A DNA stretch of 64,000 nucleotides from JABDLO01 sp041749255 (GCA_041749255.1 JBGTBR010000072.1:7026-71025); one strand, 5' to 3'. Counted from the stretch's first letter, positions 18,715-28,863 are shown. The notes: a model not told the origin generated them from the letters alone. Numbers and translations are program-made.

Positions 18715-19788
18715 TTAAAAATCTAGGGTTAATTGTCCCCCTTTTTCTTCGTCATTCAGTTTTGTCAGACCCAATCCTATTAATCTCACTCCTCTTTCAT
18801 CATCGATCAGGTCTTTTGTCAATTCTCTTGCTGAGCGATTGATGGTTTGAAAGTCATTAAAATAAAAGGTCAGGGTTTTGCTCCGGGTAAATGTAACAAA
18901 ATCACCATACCTCCATTTCAGATTGATGGTTTTACCTTTGATATCCTTCGCTTTTAATCCGTCTGACAATTGTATAGATAAAACGTCTATTTTTTCCATT
19001 ATGCTTTGTTCGCCTTTGAGATTTTCCTCAAAAGTACGTTCCAGACTAAAAGATTTACGCTTTTTCTGAGCTTTTACCTCTCTAAGGTCGATTCCCCTTA
19101 CAATATTGTACAGAAATACTCCGTATTTGCCGAAATTCATAACCAGTTCAAGTTGGCTATATCGCTTCAGATCCCTTCCGGTGAAAATATTCATATCCTG
19201 CATTTTTCGAAGCGTAGCTTGGCCTACTCCGTAAAATTTTCCGACATCCAATTGTTCCACAAATGGAACAACTTTTTCTGGAAGTATCACCGTTAGACCG
19301 TTGGGTTTTTGAATATCGCTGGCCACCTTGGCGAAAAATTTGTTAATACTGACCCCGGCAGATGCGGTTAAGCCTGTGGTCTTTAGTATGTCTTTTTTTA
19401 TTTCTTTGGCAATCCATATGGCTGAATGGACTTCTTTTTTATTTAGAGTTACATCGAGATATGCCTCGTCCAGAGATAAAGGTTCGACTTGATCGGTATA
19501 GCTGTAAAATATATTCCTGATTTGCGTGGAAACTTCTTTGTATACATCAAATCGGCTATTGACAAAAGTCAGGTGTGGACATTTCTGGAGTGCCAGCATA
19601 GAAGGCATGGCAGATCGCACACCGTATTCTCTCGCTTCATAACTCGCTGCAGCCACAACACCTCTTTTTGAACTCCCGCCCACTGCCACTGGCTTGCCTT
19701 TTAACTCCGGATGATCCCTTTGTTCAATAGATGCAAAAAAGGCATCCATATCGACGTGGATGATTTTTCTTGTGGGTAGATGGGGCAT
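18715..19788 (-). CDS. dinB: DNA polymerase IV (Y family)
   Basis: Error-prone translesion polymerase. The catalytic carboxylates are in HVDMDAFFASIEQ (D13 and D15 region) and SLDEAYLDVT (about 104-113). The fingers include VAAASYEAREYGVRSAMP, the helix-hairpin-helix segment is DVGKFYGVGQATLRKMQ, and a little-finger domain fills the last 110 residues. It ends GGQLTLDF, which resembles a beta-clamp-binding QLxLF motif. The length of 357 is usual. It lies 21 bp after the bPH2 gene in the same direction. Confidence 0.96.
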   Translation of the reverse strand: MPHLPTRKIIHVDMDAFFASIEQRDHPELKGKPVAVGGSSKRGVVAAASYEAREYGVRSAMPSMLALQKCPHLTFVNSRFDVYKEVSTQIRNIFYSYTDQVEPLSLDEAYLDVTLNKKEVHSAIWIAKEIKKDILKTTGLTASAGVSINKFFAKVASDIQKPNGLTVILPEKVVPFVEQLDVGKFYGVGQATLRKMQDMNIFTGRDLKRYSQLELVMNFGKYGVFLYNIVRGIDLREVKAQKKRKSFSLERTFEENLKGEQSIMEKIDVLSIQLSDGLKAKDIKGKTINLKWRYGDFVTFTRSKTLTFYFNDFQTINRSARELTKDLIDDERGVRLIGLGLTKLNDEEKGGQLTLDF

Positions 19789-19809
19789 GGTAAAATTTGA
19801 TTTTACAAC

Positions 19810-21297
19810 TTACATCCACTTTCTGGAATCATTTTCAGCTCTGAAAAGTATATAATCGGTAAGTTTTCTCGCTATTTTCAATTCAATGTAGGGAATGGAC
19901 TCACCACCTGAAGCAGTAAAAATATCTACCGATGCCAATCCATGTCTACGCTGGTATATATTTTGACTGAGTTCTACCGCCTGGATTTTATACAAAGGAA
20001 AAAATACCGACCTGTCGCCAAAAATTCCTCCATTGATTCTGAGCATTTCGGCATTGATGCCATATCCCGACTTTTTATACTTAATCCAGCCGGTGACAAT
20101 GATGTAAATTCCCATTATGACACTCAATGCCATCACCCATGGTATTTCTATATACCAACCCAAGACAAAAATGAAAGCTGAAGCTATAGCGGTGTAAGTA
20201 GCTCTTCTGATAAAGTATTTAATATGCACAGGGGAAATATCCATCGGCTGAAATACTTCAAGCCCATATAAACTATCCAATACGGATTGAACGTGTAAAT
20301 CGTCACAGCCTGGAATGGAAATTGAAAGCTTTTTTCCTACTTCCACACTGCTCGCCTGTTTAAGTGTAATCACTTTAAATCCCAAAAGCTTTTTCAAAAG
20401 ATTGTCATTGATCGTCAACATTTGAATTTTATGATCTTTGGCGGTGAGGTTGCGCCTGGTGAGTAATCCACTCTCTACTCTAAACCCATCCTCTGATCTC
20501 ATAAAGCTCAAATCAAAGTATAAAAGTATGGTGCGGATCAGTGAAATGGTAAGTGATACAACAACAAACAAGATTGCAAGAATTAGAATTATGGAAGACG
20601 CCAGTCGCATAGAGTAGGTTTCGCTGTATTCATTTACATCAATACCTGCCTGACTTAGGTTTTCCCAAATCCAGAAAAAAAAGACAATGATAAGGACACC
20701 AGACTTAATGTGATTCTCAGTAATTCCTATTTTAAGTAACCTGGGGATATCGATTTTCAGAATGCGCTTATATTCTTCATTGACATTACTGGCCTCTTCA
20801 GCTATGTTTGATTTCTTTTGTTTTTTCTTCCAATCCATGATCTGATTCCGCAAATCTTCAGCCATATCTTGCTTTAAGGCATCAAATTCAAATTCATTCT
20901 TGGAAGTGCCGGCAGTATCTATTTCAAGCTTTACCACGCTGAACATCTTATGAATTATATTTTGCTCCAGATTAATGGTTTGAATGCGATCAAAAGGAAT
21001 ACTCGTCTTTTTTCGCTGTAAAACACCTTTCTCTACCACCAATTCATTATCTGAGATATAAAAATAAAATCTGAAGTAAGCGATGATGGCTAAGCCCATC
21101 GAAAAAATGGAAAGAACGATAACACCATAAATAATATAAGTTTGCCAGTCACTACCTCTTTTACCACCAATAAATAAAATCAGAATGATGGGAATAAGCT
21201 GTCTTAAGATAATCTTATAATACTTATATATGATCATCAGGATAGCCACATAGGATTGCCTTACCGGGACGGAAAAGTCTGTTTCACTCCTCTTCAT
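19810..21297 (-). CDS. Membrane protein with bacterial PH domains (YdbT-like)
   Basis: 495 residues. Paired membrane helices alternate with bPH2 (DUF304) domains. The diagnostic strand VVEKGVLQRKKTSIPFDRIQT (first domain, about 85-104) recurs as VESGLLTRRNLTAKDHKIQ (about 270) and as a third copy near RINGGIFGDRSVFFPLYKIQ. This three-domain layout matches YdbT of Bacillus. The family's function is poorly known, with a link to membrane stress or export. It overlaps the smaller bPH2 gene by 14 bp, as ydbS and ydbT are paired in Bacillus. Confidence 0.88.
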   Translation of the reverse strand: MKRSETDFSVPVRQSYVAILMIIYKYYKIILRQLIPIILILFIGGKRGSDWQTYIIYGVIVLSIFSMGLAIIAYFRFYFYISDNELVVEKGVLQRKKTSIPFDRIQTINLEQNIIHKMFSVVKLEIDTAGTSKNEFEFDALKQDMAEDLRNQIMDWKKKQKKSNIAEEASNVNEEYKRILKIDIPRLLKIGITENHIKSGVLIIVFFFWIWENLSQAGIDVNEYSETYSMRLASSIILILAILFVVVSLTISLIRTILLYFDLSFMRSEDGFRVESGLLTRRNLTAKDHKIQMLTINDNLLKKLLGFKVITLKQASSVEVGKKLSISIPGCDDLHVQSVLDSLYGLEVFQPMDISPVHIKYFIRRATYTAIASAFIFVLGWYIEIPWVMALSVIMGIYIIVTGWIKYKKSGYGINAEMLRINGGIFGDRSVFFPLYKIQAVELSQNIYQRRHGLASVDIFTASGGESIPYIELKIARKLTDYILFRAENDSRKWM

Positions 21298-21820
21298 CGA
21301 GAGCAGCTTTTCTGGTAATAAAATCTTTTAGCTGCTGGGCTTTTACTCTGGACAAGCCGGGGATTTGAAGATCACTAGACTGACCACCAGCTGTAAATAC
21401 CTTTAAGGTAGCCAGACCAAAAAATCGGTCTACAGGGCCGTGACCCACTTCGATATGTTGAATTCTATTAAACGGTACAACCGTAGTTGTCCTTACCACA
21501 AGACCCCTGGTAAACATGATATCCTTTTGCCTTACTGCATAAAACATGTAATTATATCCAAAATACGAAAAAACAAATATCAAAAGGATCAAAAACAGGA
21601 TCAGAAAAGAGGCACTCCAGAAAAGCCATTGAACCGTAAAAATGTTAAAAATTATATAGGCAACTAAGTACATTCCCACAAAAATGATGGTCCAAACCAA
21701 CCAGGCTATGAGCCTTACTTTCAGATAGTTTTTCTCAAGAGGAATGAGCCGAACATCATCCAATGAAGGAAGTTTGTCGACATCAATTTGTACATTAGAT
21801 AACGGGTTCAGATACGACAT
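21284..21820 (-). CDS. Small bPH2-domain membrane protein (YdbS-like)
   Basis: 178 residues. Two adjacent membrane helices (about 38-58 and 65-87) are followed by one bPH2 domain: DIMFTRGLVVRTTTVVPFNR, then IQHIEVGHGPVDRFFGLATL. It is the YdbS-type partner of the larger downstream gene, with which it overlaps by 14 bp. Its own start overlaps the end of mfd by 26 bp, so mfd, ydbS-like and ydbT-like genes read as one unit. Confidence 0.88.
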   Translation of the reverse strand: MSYLNPLSNVQIDVDKLPSLDDVRLIPLEKNYLKVRLIAWLVWTIIFVGMYLVAYIIFNIFTVQWLFWSASFLILFLILLIFVFSYFGYNYMFYAVRQKDIMFTRGLVVRTTTVVPFNRIQHIEVGHGPVDRFFGLATLKVFTAGGQSSDLQIPGLSRVKAQQLKDFITRKAALDEEE

Positions 21821-24800
21821 CTTCGATGATTCTTTGAAGTAAACTATTAACTTTTTGCAGGGATTTTATATTGTCCTTTATAAAAATGAGATAATTTCTG
21901 GATTGTTTCAAACTGATTCCTTCCTTATAACCTTTTGTAGAAACCCACTCCAGAATACTCTTAAATACTGTAGATTCATAAAATGGTGATTGGGGATTTC
22001 TTACAAAATAACACCTTAGCTTACCGCCCTTAAAAGAAACTTTTTCAAATCCTAATTCCCTGGCTTTCCATCTGATCCGCAATCCGTCAAACAAGGCTTT
22101 TACTTCTGATGGTATGGGTCCAAATCTGTCTTTGATTTGAGCACTGAAAGTGGAGATCTCCTCTTCACTGTTCAGGTGATCCATTTCAGTGTACAATTTT
22201 AATCTCTCCTGGATCGAGCTCACATATTCATCGGGAATGAGCATTTCGATGTCTGTCTCGATTTCAACATCTCTTATATAATGAATTTTGCTTTCTATCT
22301 CTTCCTTAAATACATCTTTAAATTCATTTTCCTTTAACTCCTGTATGGCTTCATCCAGAATTTTTTGGTAGGTTTCAAATCCAATGTCAGAAATAAAACC
22401 ACTTTGTTCTGCTCCCAGCAAATTACCGGCCCCTCTGATATCCAGATCTTTCATAGCTATATGAAATCCGGAGCCGAGTTCAGAAAACTCTTCGAGGGTT
22501 CGCAATCTTTTACGAGCTTCATCAGTAAGTACAGACAAAGGGGGAGCAAATAAATAGCAAAATGCTTTCGTATTCGATCTTCCTACCCGACCCCTGAGTT
22601 GGTGAAGATCACTCATTCCGAAATGATGGGCATTATTAATGATAATGGTATTGGCATTGGGAATGTCCAGTCCTGTTTCTATGATGTTGGTACAAACCAG
22701 TACATCATAACGGCCATCTATAAAATCTATCAGAGTTTTTTCAAGTTTTTTGGATTCCATTTGGCCATGTGCCATAGCTATATCGAGATCGGGACATAAT
22801 CTTTGAATCATAGCGGTCATATCGACCAACGTTTTTACCCTGTTGTGCACAAAAAAGACCTGGCCGCCGCGGTTGACTTCGTAGTATATAGAATCCCGTA
22901 TTAGGTTATCGCTCAATATCCTTCTTTCCGTATGGATGGGTTGCCTGTTTGGTGGTGGTGTGCGTATCACTGACAAATCTCTTGCAGCCATGAGTGAAAA
23001 CTGCAAAGTTCTCGGTATGGGAGTCGCAGTCAGGGTAAGGGTATCTACATTTACCTTTAGGTTTCTCAGTTTTTCCTTTGCTGCCACACCAAATTTCTGC
23101 TCTTCATCTATCACCAATAACCCCAGATCTTTAAATCCTACCTCTTTATTGAGAAGCGCATGAGTACCAATGATGATATCTATCTTCCCATTTTTCAGTT
23201 GCTCGAATAGAATTTTCTTCTCTTTCGCTGACTTGAACCGGTTAATGTATTCTACATTGAGTTCAAATTCTTTTAATCTCTCGTTAAAGGTTTTATAATG
23301 TTGTAATGCCAAAATGGTAGTAGGCACCAGGATAGCTACTTGTTTACCAGTTACAACGGCCTTAAATGCTGCTCTGATTGCGACCTCTGTCTTGCCAAAT
23401 CCCACATCACCACATATCAACCGATCCATTGGATATGGTTTCATCATGTCTTCTTTGACAGATGCTGTGGCCGTTTCCTGATCCGGTGTGTCTTCATAGA
23501 TGAATGATGCTTCCAATTCATTTTGCAGATAGCCATCTGGTGGAAAAGCAAAACCCTCTGATGCCCTTCTTTTGGCATATAACTTAATCAATCCTGACGC
23601 GATATCCTTGATTTGTTTTCGGGTTTTTCTCTTGGTATTCTGCCAGGTATCACTACCCAGTTTATGCAGTTTGGGTATGTGTCCCTCCTTACCGGAAAAC
23701 TTGGAAATCTTATGCAACGAATTAATACTGACGTACAATACATCGTTATTTTGATAGATAACCCTGACGGATTCCTGCAGATAACCGTTGATGTTTATCT
23801 TTTCCAAACCGGAATATTTGCCTACTCCGTGATCGATATGCACTACAAAATCTCCGGGTTCCAGTTCTCTCAACATTTTGAGGTTGAGAGCCTGCTCTTT
23901 GGTAAAGCCACGGCGCAATTTGTACTGATGGAAACGGTTAAAAATCTGATGATCAGTGTATAAAGCGATTTTCAGTTCTCGATCTATAAAGCCCTCATGT
24001 ATCGACATCAGGATGGGATGGAAATCTACCTGGGCATTGAGGTCGCTGAAGATGCTTTGAAATCGATGTACCTGCCTTGGGTTTTCTGTAAATAGGTAAT
24101 TTTCAATTCCCTTTTTTGCATTTTCAGAAAGATCTCTGATCAGCATGTTGAAATTCTTATTAAAAGATGGCTGAGGCGAAGCATTGAAAGTCAGGGTTTG
24201 ATCAACTTCTATTTCGTGGTAACCGGTTTCGAGAAATAAAAGATTTTTTTGGCCCATTTCTTCCAGTATATCTCTGGGGTATATAAAAGCTTTATCCTCC
24301 ATCAAACTCGCTACATTTGCATCTCCATCATTGAGTATTTTAGTACTTAAATCCTGCGTTTTTTCAAAACAGCTTTGCAATTTTTCTATAAGTATTTCGA
24401 AATTTCGGATCCAGACTATTGTGCCCGGAGGAAAAATTTTCAATAGTGAAACCTTATCTTCCTTTTTAAATTTACTGTTGATATTGGGTATGATGGAAAG
24501 TTTGGTGAGGTTCCGGATGGAAAGTTGTGTGCCGGGATGAAATGTTCTAAGTGATTCTACCTCGTCATCAAAAAGTTCAATTCTATAAGGCCATTCATTC
24601 CCGTAAGTGAAAATATCAACTATACCACCGCGTATGGAGAATTGTCCGGGTTCCACTACGAAATCAGTCCTTTCAAATCCGTATTCCACCAGGATTTCTA
24701 TTGCTGTGTCCACATCAAATGATTCACCTTTTTCTATTTGAATTTTTTGTTTATCTAAAATGTGGGGGTCAACTACTTTTTCGAAAAGGGCTTCCGGGTA

Positions 24801-25295
24801 AGTGATCAGTATTTCTCCTTTATGGCTATTGAGATTTATAGAATTAACCGTTTCGGTTCGCTGCAGCACATTGGCATTATCGAGCTCCTCGTATTGCATT
24901 GGTCTGCGAAAAGAGTCCGGAAAAAAATGCACCGGAAATGGGTTTCGGATTTGAGAGATTGAATTTTGAAAATAGGCCGCTTCTTCTTTGTCATTGGCAA
25001 TAAAAATATGAGGCTTGTCACTCAGAGAGGCCAATGCAGCCAGAACAAAACAATTCTGTGAGCCCATCATTCCCTTCAAAACGATCCTTGCCGGTTTATC
25101 TTTCGAAATGGCAGCATCCAGCGATGCCAAAGAACTGCTGTTTTTATACCTGGTAATTATAGAAGAAATATCACCCACAAGATTGGATTTCAATGAGAAT
25201 AAACTTATAACACCCTGTAGGCATTTTTGATCATAAGGAAAGGCAAAATCACTACAATTGAAGCGGGGCCTATATCCACTTCTTGGCCAAAACAA
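21795..25295 (-). CDS. mfd: Transcription-repair coupling factor Mfd
   Basis: ATP-dependent translocase that removes RNA polymerase stalled at DNA damage and recruits UvrA. The UvrB-like N-terminus carries SIRGGIVDIF, the polymerase-binding domain has PGDFVVHIDHGVGKYSGLE, the motor has Walker A ICGDVGFGKTEVAIRAAFKA and box II VIDEEQKFGV, and the TRG-type motif is DIRGAGNLLGAEQSG. The C-terminal D7 domain is present. The open frame allows 1166 residues, but the first 35 have no Mfd character and overlap the upstream small gene. A TTG at 25193 (LKSNLVGDISS) is a plausible true start, as no suitable ATG lies between. Confidence 0.95.
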   Translation of the reverse strand: MFWPRSGYRPRFNCSDFAFPYDQKCLQGVISLFSLKSNLVGDISSIITRYKNSSSLASLDAAISKDKPARIVLKGMMGSQNCFVLAALASLSDKPHIFIANDKEEAAYFQNSISQIRNPFPVHFFPDSFRRPMQYEELDNANVLQRTETVNSINLNSHKGEILITYPEALFEKVVDPHILDKQKIQIEKGESFDVDTAIEILVEYGFERTDFVVEPGQFSIRGGIVDIFTYGNEWPYRIELFDDEVESLRTFHPGTQLSIRNLTKLSIIPNINSKFKKEDKVSLLKIFPPGTIVWIRNFEILIEKLQSCFEKTQDLSTKILNDGDANVASLMEDKAFIYPRDILEEMGQKNLLFLETGYHEIEVDQTLTFNASPQPSFNKNFNMLIRDLSENAKKGIENYLFTENPRQVHRFQSIFSDLNAQVDFHPILMSIHEGFIDRELKIALYTDHQIFNRFHQYKLRRGFTKEQALNLKMLRELEPGDFVVHIDHGVGKYSGLEKININGYLQESVRVIYQNNDVLYVSINSLHKISKFSGKEGHIPKLHKLGSDTWQNTKRKTRKQIKDIASGLIKLYAKRRASEGFAFPPDGYLQNELEASFIYEDTPDQETATASVKEDMMKPYPMDRLICGDVGFGKTEVAIRAAFKAVVTGKQVAILVPTTILALQHYKTFNERLKEFELNVEYINRFKSAKEKKILFEQLKNGKIDIIIGTHALLNKEVGFKDLGLLVIDEEQKFGVAAKEKLRNLKVNVDTLTLTATPIPRTLQFSLMAARDLSVIRTPPPNRQPIHTERRILSDNLIRDSIYYEVNRGGQVFFVHNRVKTLVDMTAMIQRLCPDLDIAMAHGQMESKKLEKTLIDFIDGRYDVLVCTNIIETGLDIPNANTIIINNAHHFGMSDLHQLRGRVGRSNTKAFCYLFAPPLSVLTDEARKRLRTLEEFSELGSGFHIAMKDLDIRGAGNLLGAEQSGFISDIGFETYQKILDEAIQELKENEFKDVFKEEIESKIHYIRDVEIETDIEMLIPDEYVSSIQERLKLYTEMDHLNSEEEISTFSAQIKDRFGPIPSEVKALFDGLRIRWKARELGFEKVSFKGGKLRCYFVRNPQSPFYESTVFKSILEWVSTKGYKEGISLKQSRNYLIFIKDNIKSLQKVNSLLQRIIEDVVSEPVI

Positions 25296-25428
25296 AGGCT
25301 GTGAACAGGAATGGCAGGGTTACCCAAAACCACTCCGGAAGAAACACCAGGAAGGCCAAACAGGCAATTAAAGAACCAAAAAATACCAACCAATACTGTC
25401 TAATATTATCAGAAGAGGATTTTGACAT
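25270..25428 (-). CDS. Small two-helix membrane protein
   Basis: A 52-codon frame starting MSKSSSDNIRQYW, with two hydrophobic stretches (about 13-30 and 35-48) separated by LPEWFWV, ending LAKKWI and TAG. The composition (charged N-terminus, two helices, positively charged end) is what a small inner-membrane protein looks like, and the other frames here are poorer. It lies on the mfd strand just upstream and overlaps the longest possible mfd frame by 26 bp. I do not recognise the family. Confidence 0.6.
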   Translation of the reverse strand: MSKSSSDNIRQYWLVFFGSLIACLAFLVFLPEWFWVTLPFLFTAFVLAKKWI

Positions 25429-25645
25429 AGTCTTTATAGTTTAAAATGAAGTGCAAAATTAACAAAGTTACGGGCATTTTCTCTACATGAACCGGTAATT
25501 TTTGACCTGTGCAAAAGCAGGTAATGACAACTTTAAATTTTAGTTGAAAATATTCCAGAGCAATGTGCCAGTATATATTGATAATATTAACCCAGGGTTT
25601 TATATATTTCCGTAAAAATGAACTGGATTAAATGTTTAAGGGAAA

Positions 25646-26509
25646 ATGCATCTAAATGACCCAACATATTTCGGTAAGATCCTATTATTTGGTGAATACA
25701 CTGTTATAGCAGGAGGTGGAGCACTTGCTATGCCACTCAGGATTTCTGCCTGTAAAACTTCCTATAAAAACCAGAAAGGATCTGACTTTGAATCATTAAT
25801 TAACCTTTGCATTTACCTTGAAAATAATTGTATGGAGGTAATCGATACGGCCCTGTTTAAACAGGACCTTCAAAAAGGCTTGTGGTTTCCATCAGATATT
25901 CCATATGGCTATGGTGCCGGAAGCAGCGGAGCTTTGGTCGCAGCTATTTACGATATATATGGAATAAATAAATCCACGAAAAAGTTATGGGAAATCAAAA
26001 ATGACCTGGCCTGCATCGAATCTTACTTTCACGGATCATCGTCGGGTTTTGATCCTCTCATTTCTTATATGAATAGTCCACTCAGGGTTATGGAAAATGG
26101 TCACACTGAACCGATAAATGAGCTGGCATCAGAAGTAATTCAACGTTTATTTTTAATAGACACCGGGATTTCGAGACATACCTCAGACCTTGTTCATGTT
26201 TTTCATTTATTGAAAAAAGAACAAAAATTTGAAGAGGAGCTCATAGCCTTACAATCCTGGAATACCAAAGCGATTGAAAGCCTTATCGGTAAAAAACAAC
26301 CTGTATTAGAAGAAGCTTTCCAAAAAATTTCAGTGTTGCAATGGAAAAATTTTCAACCTATGATCCATTCCTCTGTTGCAAATGCGTGGAAAGAGGGTTT
26401 AAAGTCAGGCGATTACTTTATAAAGTTATGCGGTTCCGGAGGCGGCGGATATTATCTGGGCTTAAGTGTTGAGGGGTATCCTCAAGGGCTAAAGATCATT
26501 TGTCTTTGA
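25646..26509 (+). CDS. GHMP kinase, mevalonate-kinase-like
   Basis: 287 residues. The start matches the GHMP N-terminus (GKILLFGEYTVIAGGGALAMP). The ATP loop is PYGYGAGSSGALVAAIYDIY (about 91-110). An acceptor-side motif is HGSSSGFDPLISYM, and the C-terminal glycine motif is KLCGSGGGGYYLGL. The pattern fits mevalonate kinases of Bacteroidota that use the mevalonate route to isoprenoids, but the other pathway genes are not in the window, so the substrate is inferred. Its end overlaps the convergent OmpA-family gene by 14 bp. Confidence 0.85.
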   Translation: MHLNDPTYFGKILLFGEYTVIAGGGALAMPLRISACKTSYKNQKGSDFESLINLCIYLENNCMEVIDTALFKQDLQKGLWFPSDIPYGYGAGSSGALVAAIYDIYGINKSTKKLWEIKNDLACIESYFHGSSSGFDPLISYMNSPLRVMENGHTEPINELASEVIQRLFLIDTGISRHTSDLVHVFHLLKKEQKFEEELIALQSWNTKAIESLIGKKQPVLEEAFQKISVLQWKNFQPMIHSSVANAWKEGLKSGDYFIKLCGSGGGGYYLGLSVEGYPQGLKIICL

Positions 26510-28598
26510 GGATCTCACCAAAAATGTAGTTTTTCAACACTGGATATTTTTCATATAACTCCAGCACTCTATTTTGGCTAATCATCTTTCCATCTATAAA
26601 CACCTGAATGCCCGTTTCATCAAATCCTTCTTTCTGTAGAACAGATTCTACATGTTTGGCTTCTTCATAAGTAGGTATTAAGCCCAGAAAGTAAGTATAT
26701 TGGTCATCATTGGCAGGCTTTCTGATCATGATGTTTTCATTAAACTGAACGACCGGATGATCAAATATCTGCCTTACTTTTATCATGTCGACTGCAAAGG
26801 TGACCCCTGTTCTGGCATTCATGTATTCATCGTACTTGCGATCTCTGAAATTATCGCTGATATAAGGAATGTTATTAATGATGTTAAGTCCCTGGACTTT
26901 TAAATCGTTGAAATACAATTCTATTCTTTTATCGTGCCTGGAGGCAAGTGTAGAATTGGCATTTTTAATCATCGGATAAAAAGACCCCAAACCTATGATA
27001 TGGACACGGTTGGGATGAATGTCTTTAGATATAATATATTCAGCTGCTTCTTCAGATTTTTTTATCGAAAAAAACAAGTCATAGGACTTATTTCCTTCAC
27101 TGATGGTGTGACCGGTAAGGGTGAGCAAAAGATCGGGATACAATTTCATATATTCTATGACCTGATCGAGAAGTTCTGTATTTTTAGAAGTCATCACTAT
27201 ATTGTCATTTCCAAATGACAGAGGTTCTACTGCCAGTTCTCTGGCGGTGAATGGGGGTAATTCAACCATTTCATCTGTAATTTTTTCCTGAGGTCTCGTA
27301 TGAATGAAAGGTGCCTCTCCATAACTCAGGTGCTCAAGTACCGGAGTTTTAAGGTAAGCCGTAAACATATCAAATCCACCAATAGATTCTTTCCTGTCAG
27401 ATGTAAAAACAGCAGACCTTCCATCGGGCAAAAGCCGGAAAAAAAGATCATCACCAGGAGAGGATATGGGGTAACCCAGATTTTCAACAGGAAGCCATCT
27501 ACCACTTTCAAGGCCAAAGGAGGTAGTATAAATATCGAAACCTCCCAATGATTCAAGCCGGTTGCTTGAAAAGAATAATGCAGTTCCGCTTTTCGTCAGA
27601 AAAGGTGTTCTTTCATCGAAAGGAGAATTGACTTCAGGCCCTAAATTTAATGGTTCTTGCCATTGACCTTCTTTTTTATACACAATATAGAGATCAAAGC
27701 CACCATAACCACCTTCCCTGTTACTCGAAAATAAAATCATGGAATCACTTAAAAAAAACAAATCCCGGTCTCCTTGCTCAGGTTTGATAAATTCTGTGAT
27801 AAGAATCGGTTTCGACACATAGTCATATAACGAAAATACATCCTCACGGTACAATTGAGATTTTCTGTCCGGGGTATTCCTAAGGAAAATAAGCTTAGAT
27901 GCATCATCATTTAATCCTTGTAATATTTCATTTTCTTCAGTATTTATAAGTGGGGAGATATCATCATCCGAATGAAATCTGCCTTTTAAAAGATCCCAGA
28001 TCAGAATATTAAATGAAGGTATTAATTTTTCTGTGTTTTGGTTTTCGTCATATCTGTTGGAAGAAAAATACAATTTATTATCTTCCCTGATGTGGACAAA
28101 TGGAGCTATTTCGTCGAATTTGGAATTGACGGGTTCACCCATATTTTCTACAAAACCCTGTCTTTCCAGATATTTGGCTTTGATACCATATGCGCATCTT
28201 TTGATGGAATTGATGATCTCCTGTCGTTCCGGATCGGATGGTGTGAGTTCATTGAGATACAACTTATACGCTCTTGAAGCCTCAAGGTATTCTTCCTTTT
28301 TTAAATGAGATTGGGCTATGTATTTCATTAACTCAGGTCTCTTACTTCCTAGCCTGTACGACTGTGTAAGATGATCTATAGCGACATCCAAATTTCCCTG
28401 ATGATAAAGTGTAACCCCTCTCAGAAAATAATATTCTCTGTCCTTTGAATTGATTTGATTAAGTCCATCCAATGCCAACTGGTATTGCCTGTTTTCTATG
28501 AGTTCTATTATCCCGGAGTAGTTTGTAGACTGACCCTGGAGGAAAAAAGTCTGGCATAATATTGCACTTAACAAGATATATTTTAAAATCTGTTTCAT
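26496..28598 (-). CDS. OmpA-family protein with TPR and PD40 beta-propeller repeats
   Basis: Exported cell-envelope protein of 700 residues when started at the ATG at 28598 (MKQILKYILLSAILC, a clean signal peptide). TPR helices occupy about 20-130. PD40 blades follow, each with a FSSNR-type strand (for example SSNREGGYGGFDLYIVYK and SSNRLESLGGFDIYTTSF). An OmpA C-domain (TGHTISEGNKSYDLFFSIKK, about 490-570) should bind peptidoglycan. A final 90 residues resemble a SPOR-like segment (YFLGLIPTYEEAKHVESVL). The TPR, propeller and OmpA order recalls PorE of the type IX secretion system, but no other T9SS gene is close. Confidence 0.87.
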   Translation of the reverse strand: MKQILKYILLSAILCQTFFLQGQSTNYSGIIELIENRQYQLALDGLNQINSKDREYYFLRGVTLYHQGNLDVAIDHLTQSYRLGSKRPELMKYIAQSHLKKEEYLEASRAYKLYLNELTPSDPERQEIINSIKRCAYGIKAKYLERQGFVENMGEPVNSKFDEIAPFVHIREDNKLYFSSNRYDENQNTEKLIPSFNILIWDLLKGRFHSDDDISPLINTEENEILQGLNDDASKLIFLRNTPDRKSQLYREDVFSLYDYVSKPILITEFIKPEQGDRDLFFLSDSMILFSSNREGGYGGFDLYIVYKKEGQWQEPLNLGPEVNSPFDERTPFLTKSGTALFFSSNRLESLGGFDIYTTSFGLESGRWLPVENLGYPISSPGDDLFFRLLPDGRSAVFTSDRKESIGGFDMFTAYLKTPVLEHLSYGEAPFIHTRPQEKITDEMVELPPFTARELAVEPLSFGNDNIVMTSKNTELLDQVIEYMKLYPDLLLTLTGHTISEGNKSYDLFFSIKKSEEAAEYIISKDIHPNRVHIIGLGSFYPMIKNANSTLASRHDKRIELYFNDLKVQGLNIINNIPYISDNFRDRKYDEYMNARTGVTFAVDMIKVRQIFDHPVVQFNENIMIRKPANDDQYTYFLGLIPTYEEAKHVESVLQKEGFDETGIQVFIDGKMISQNRVLELYEKYPVLKNYIFGEILKDK

Positions 28599-28863
28599 AT
28601 TTACATTTAAAATGGCCGGCAATTATATGGGATAAGCCAAAACAACTTAGCTTTGATTTAAAAACTTGAATAAACCTAAGATTTCAGAAATAGAGTTATT
28701 CAATAATGAATAATCGGCCTTCTAATCACTTTTATCATACTTCACAAATAACGAAGATAAATAATAATTTATTGATATTGTCAGCACACCGATACATATC
28801 ATCAACAAACACAAGATGTGCAGATGCTTTTAATCAACAATTCAGTATGATTCAAAATTTCAC

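Noticed and set aside
26496..28598. The OmpA/PD40 protein as a certain PorE of the type IX secretion system
   Set aside because: Domain order is similar, but other T9SS genes are absent from the window and this layout also occurs in unrelated envelope proteins.
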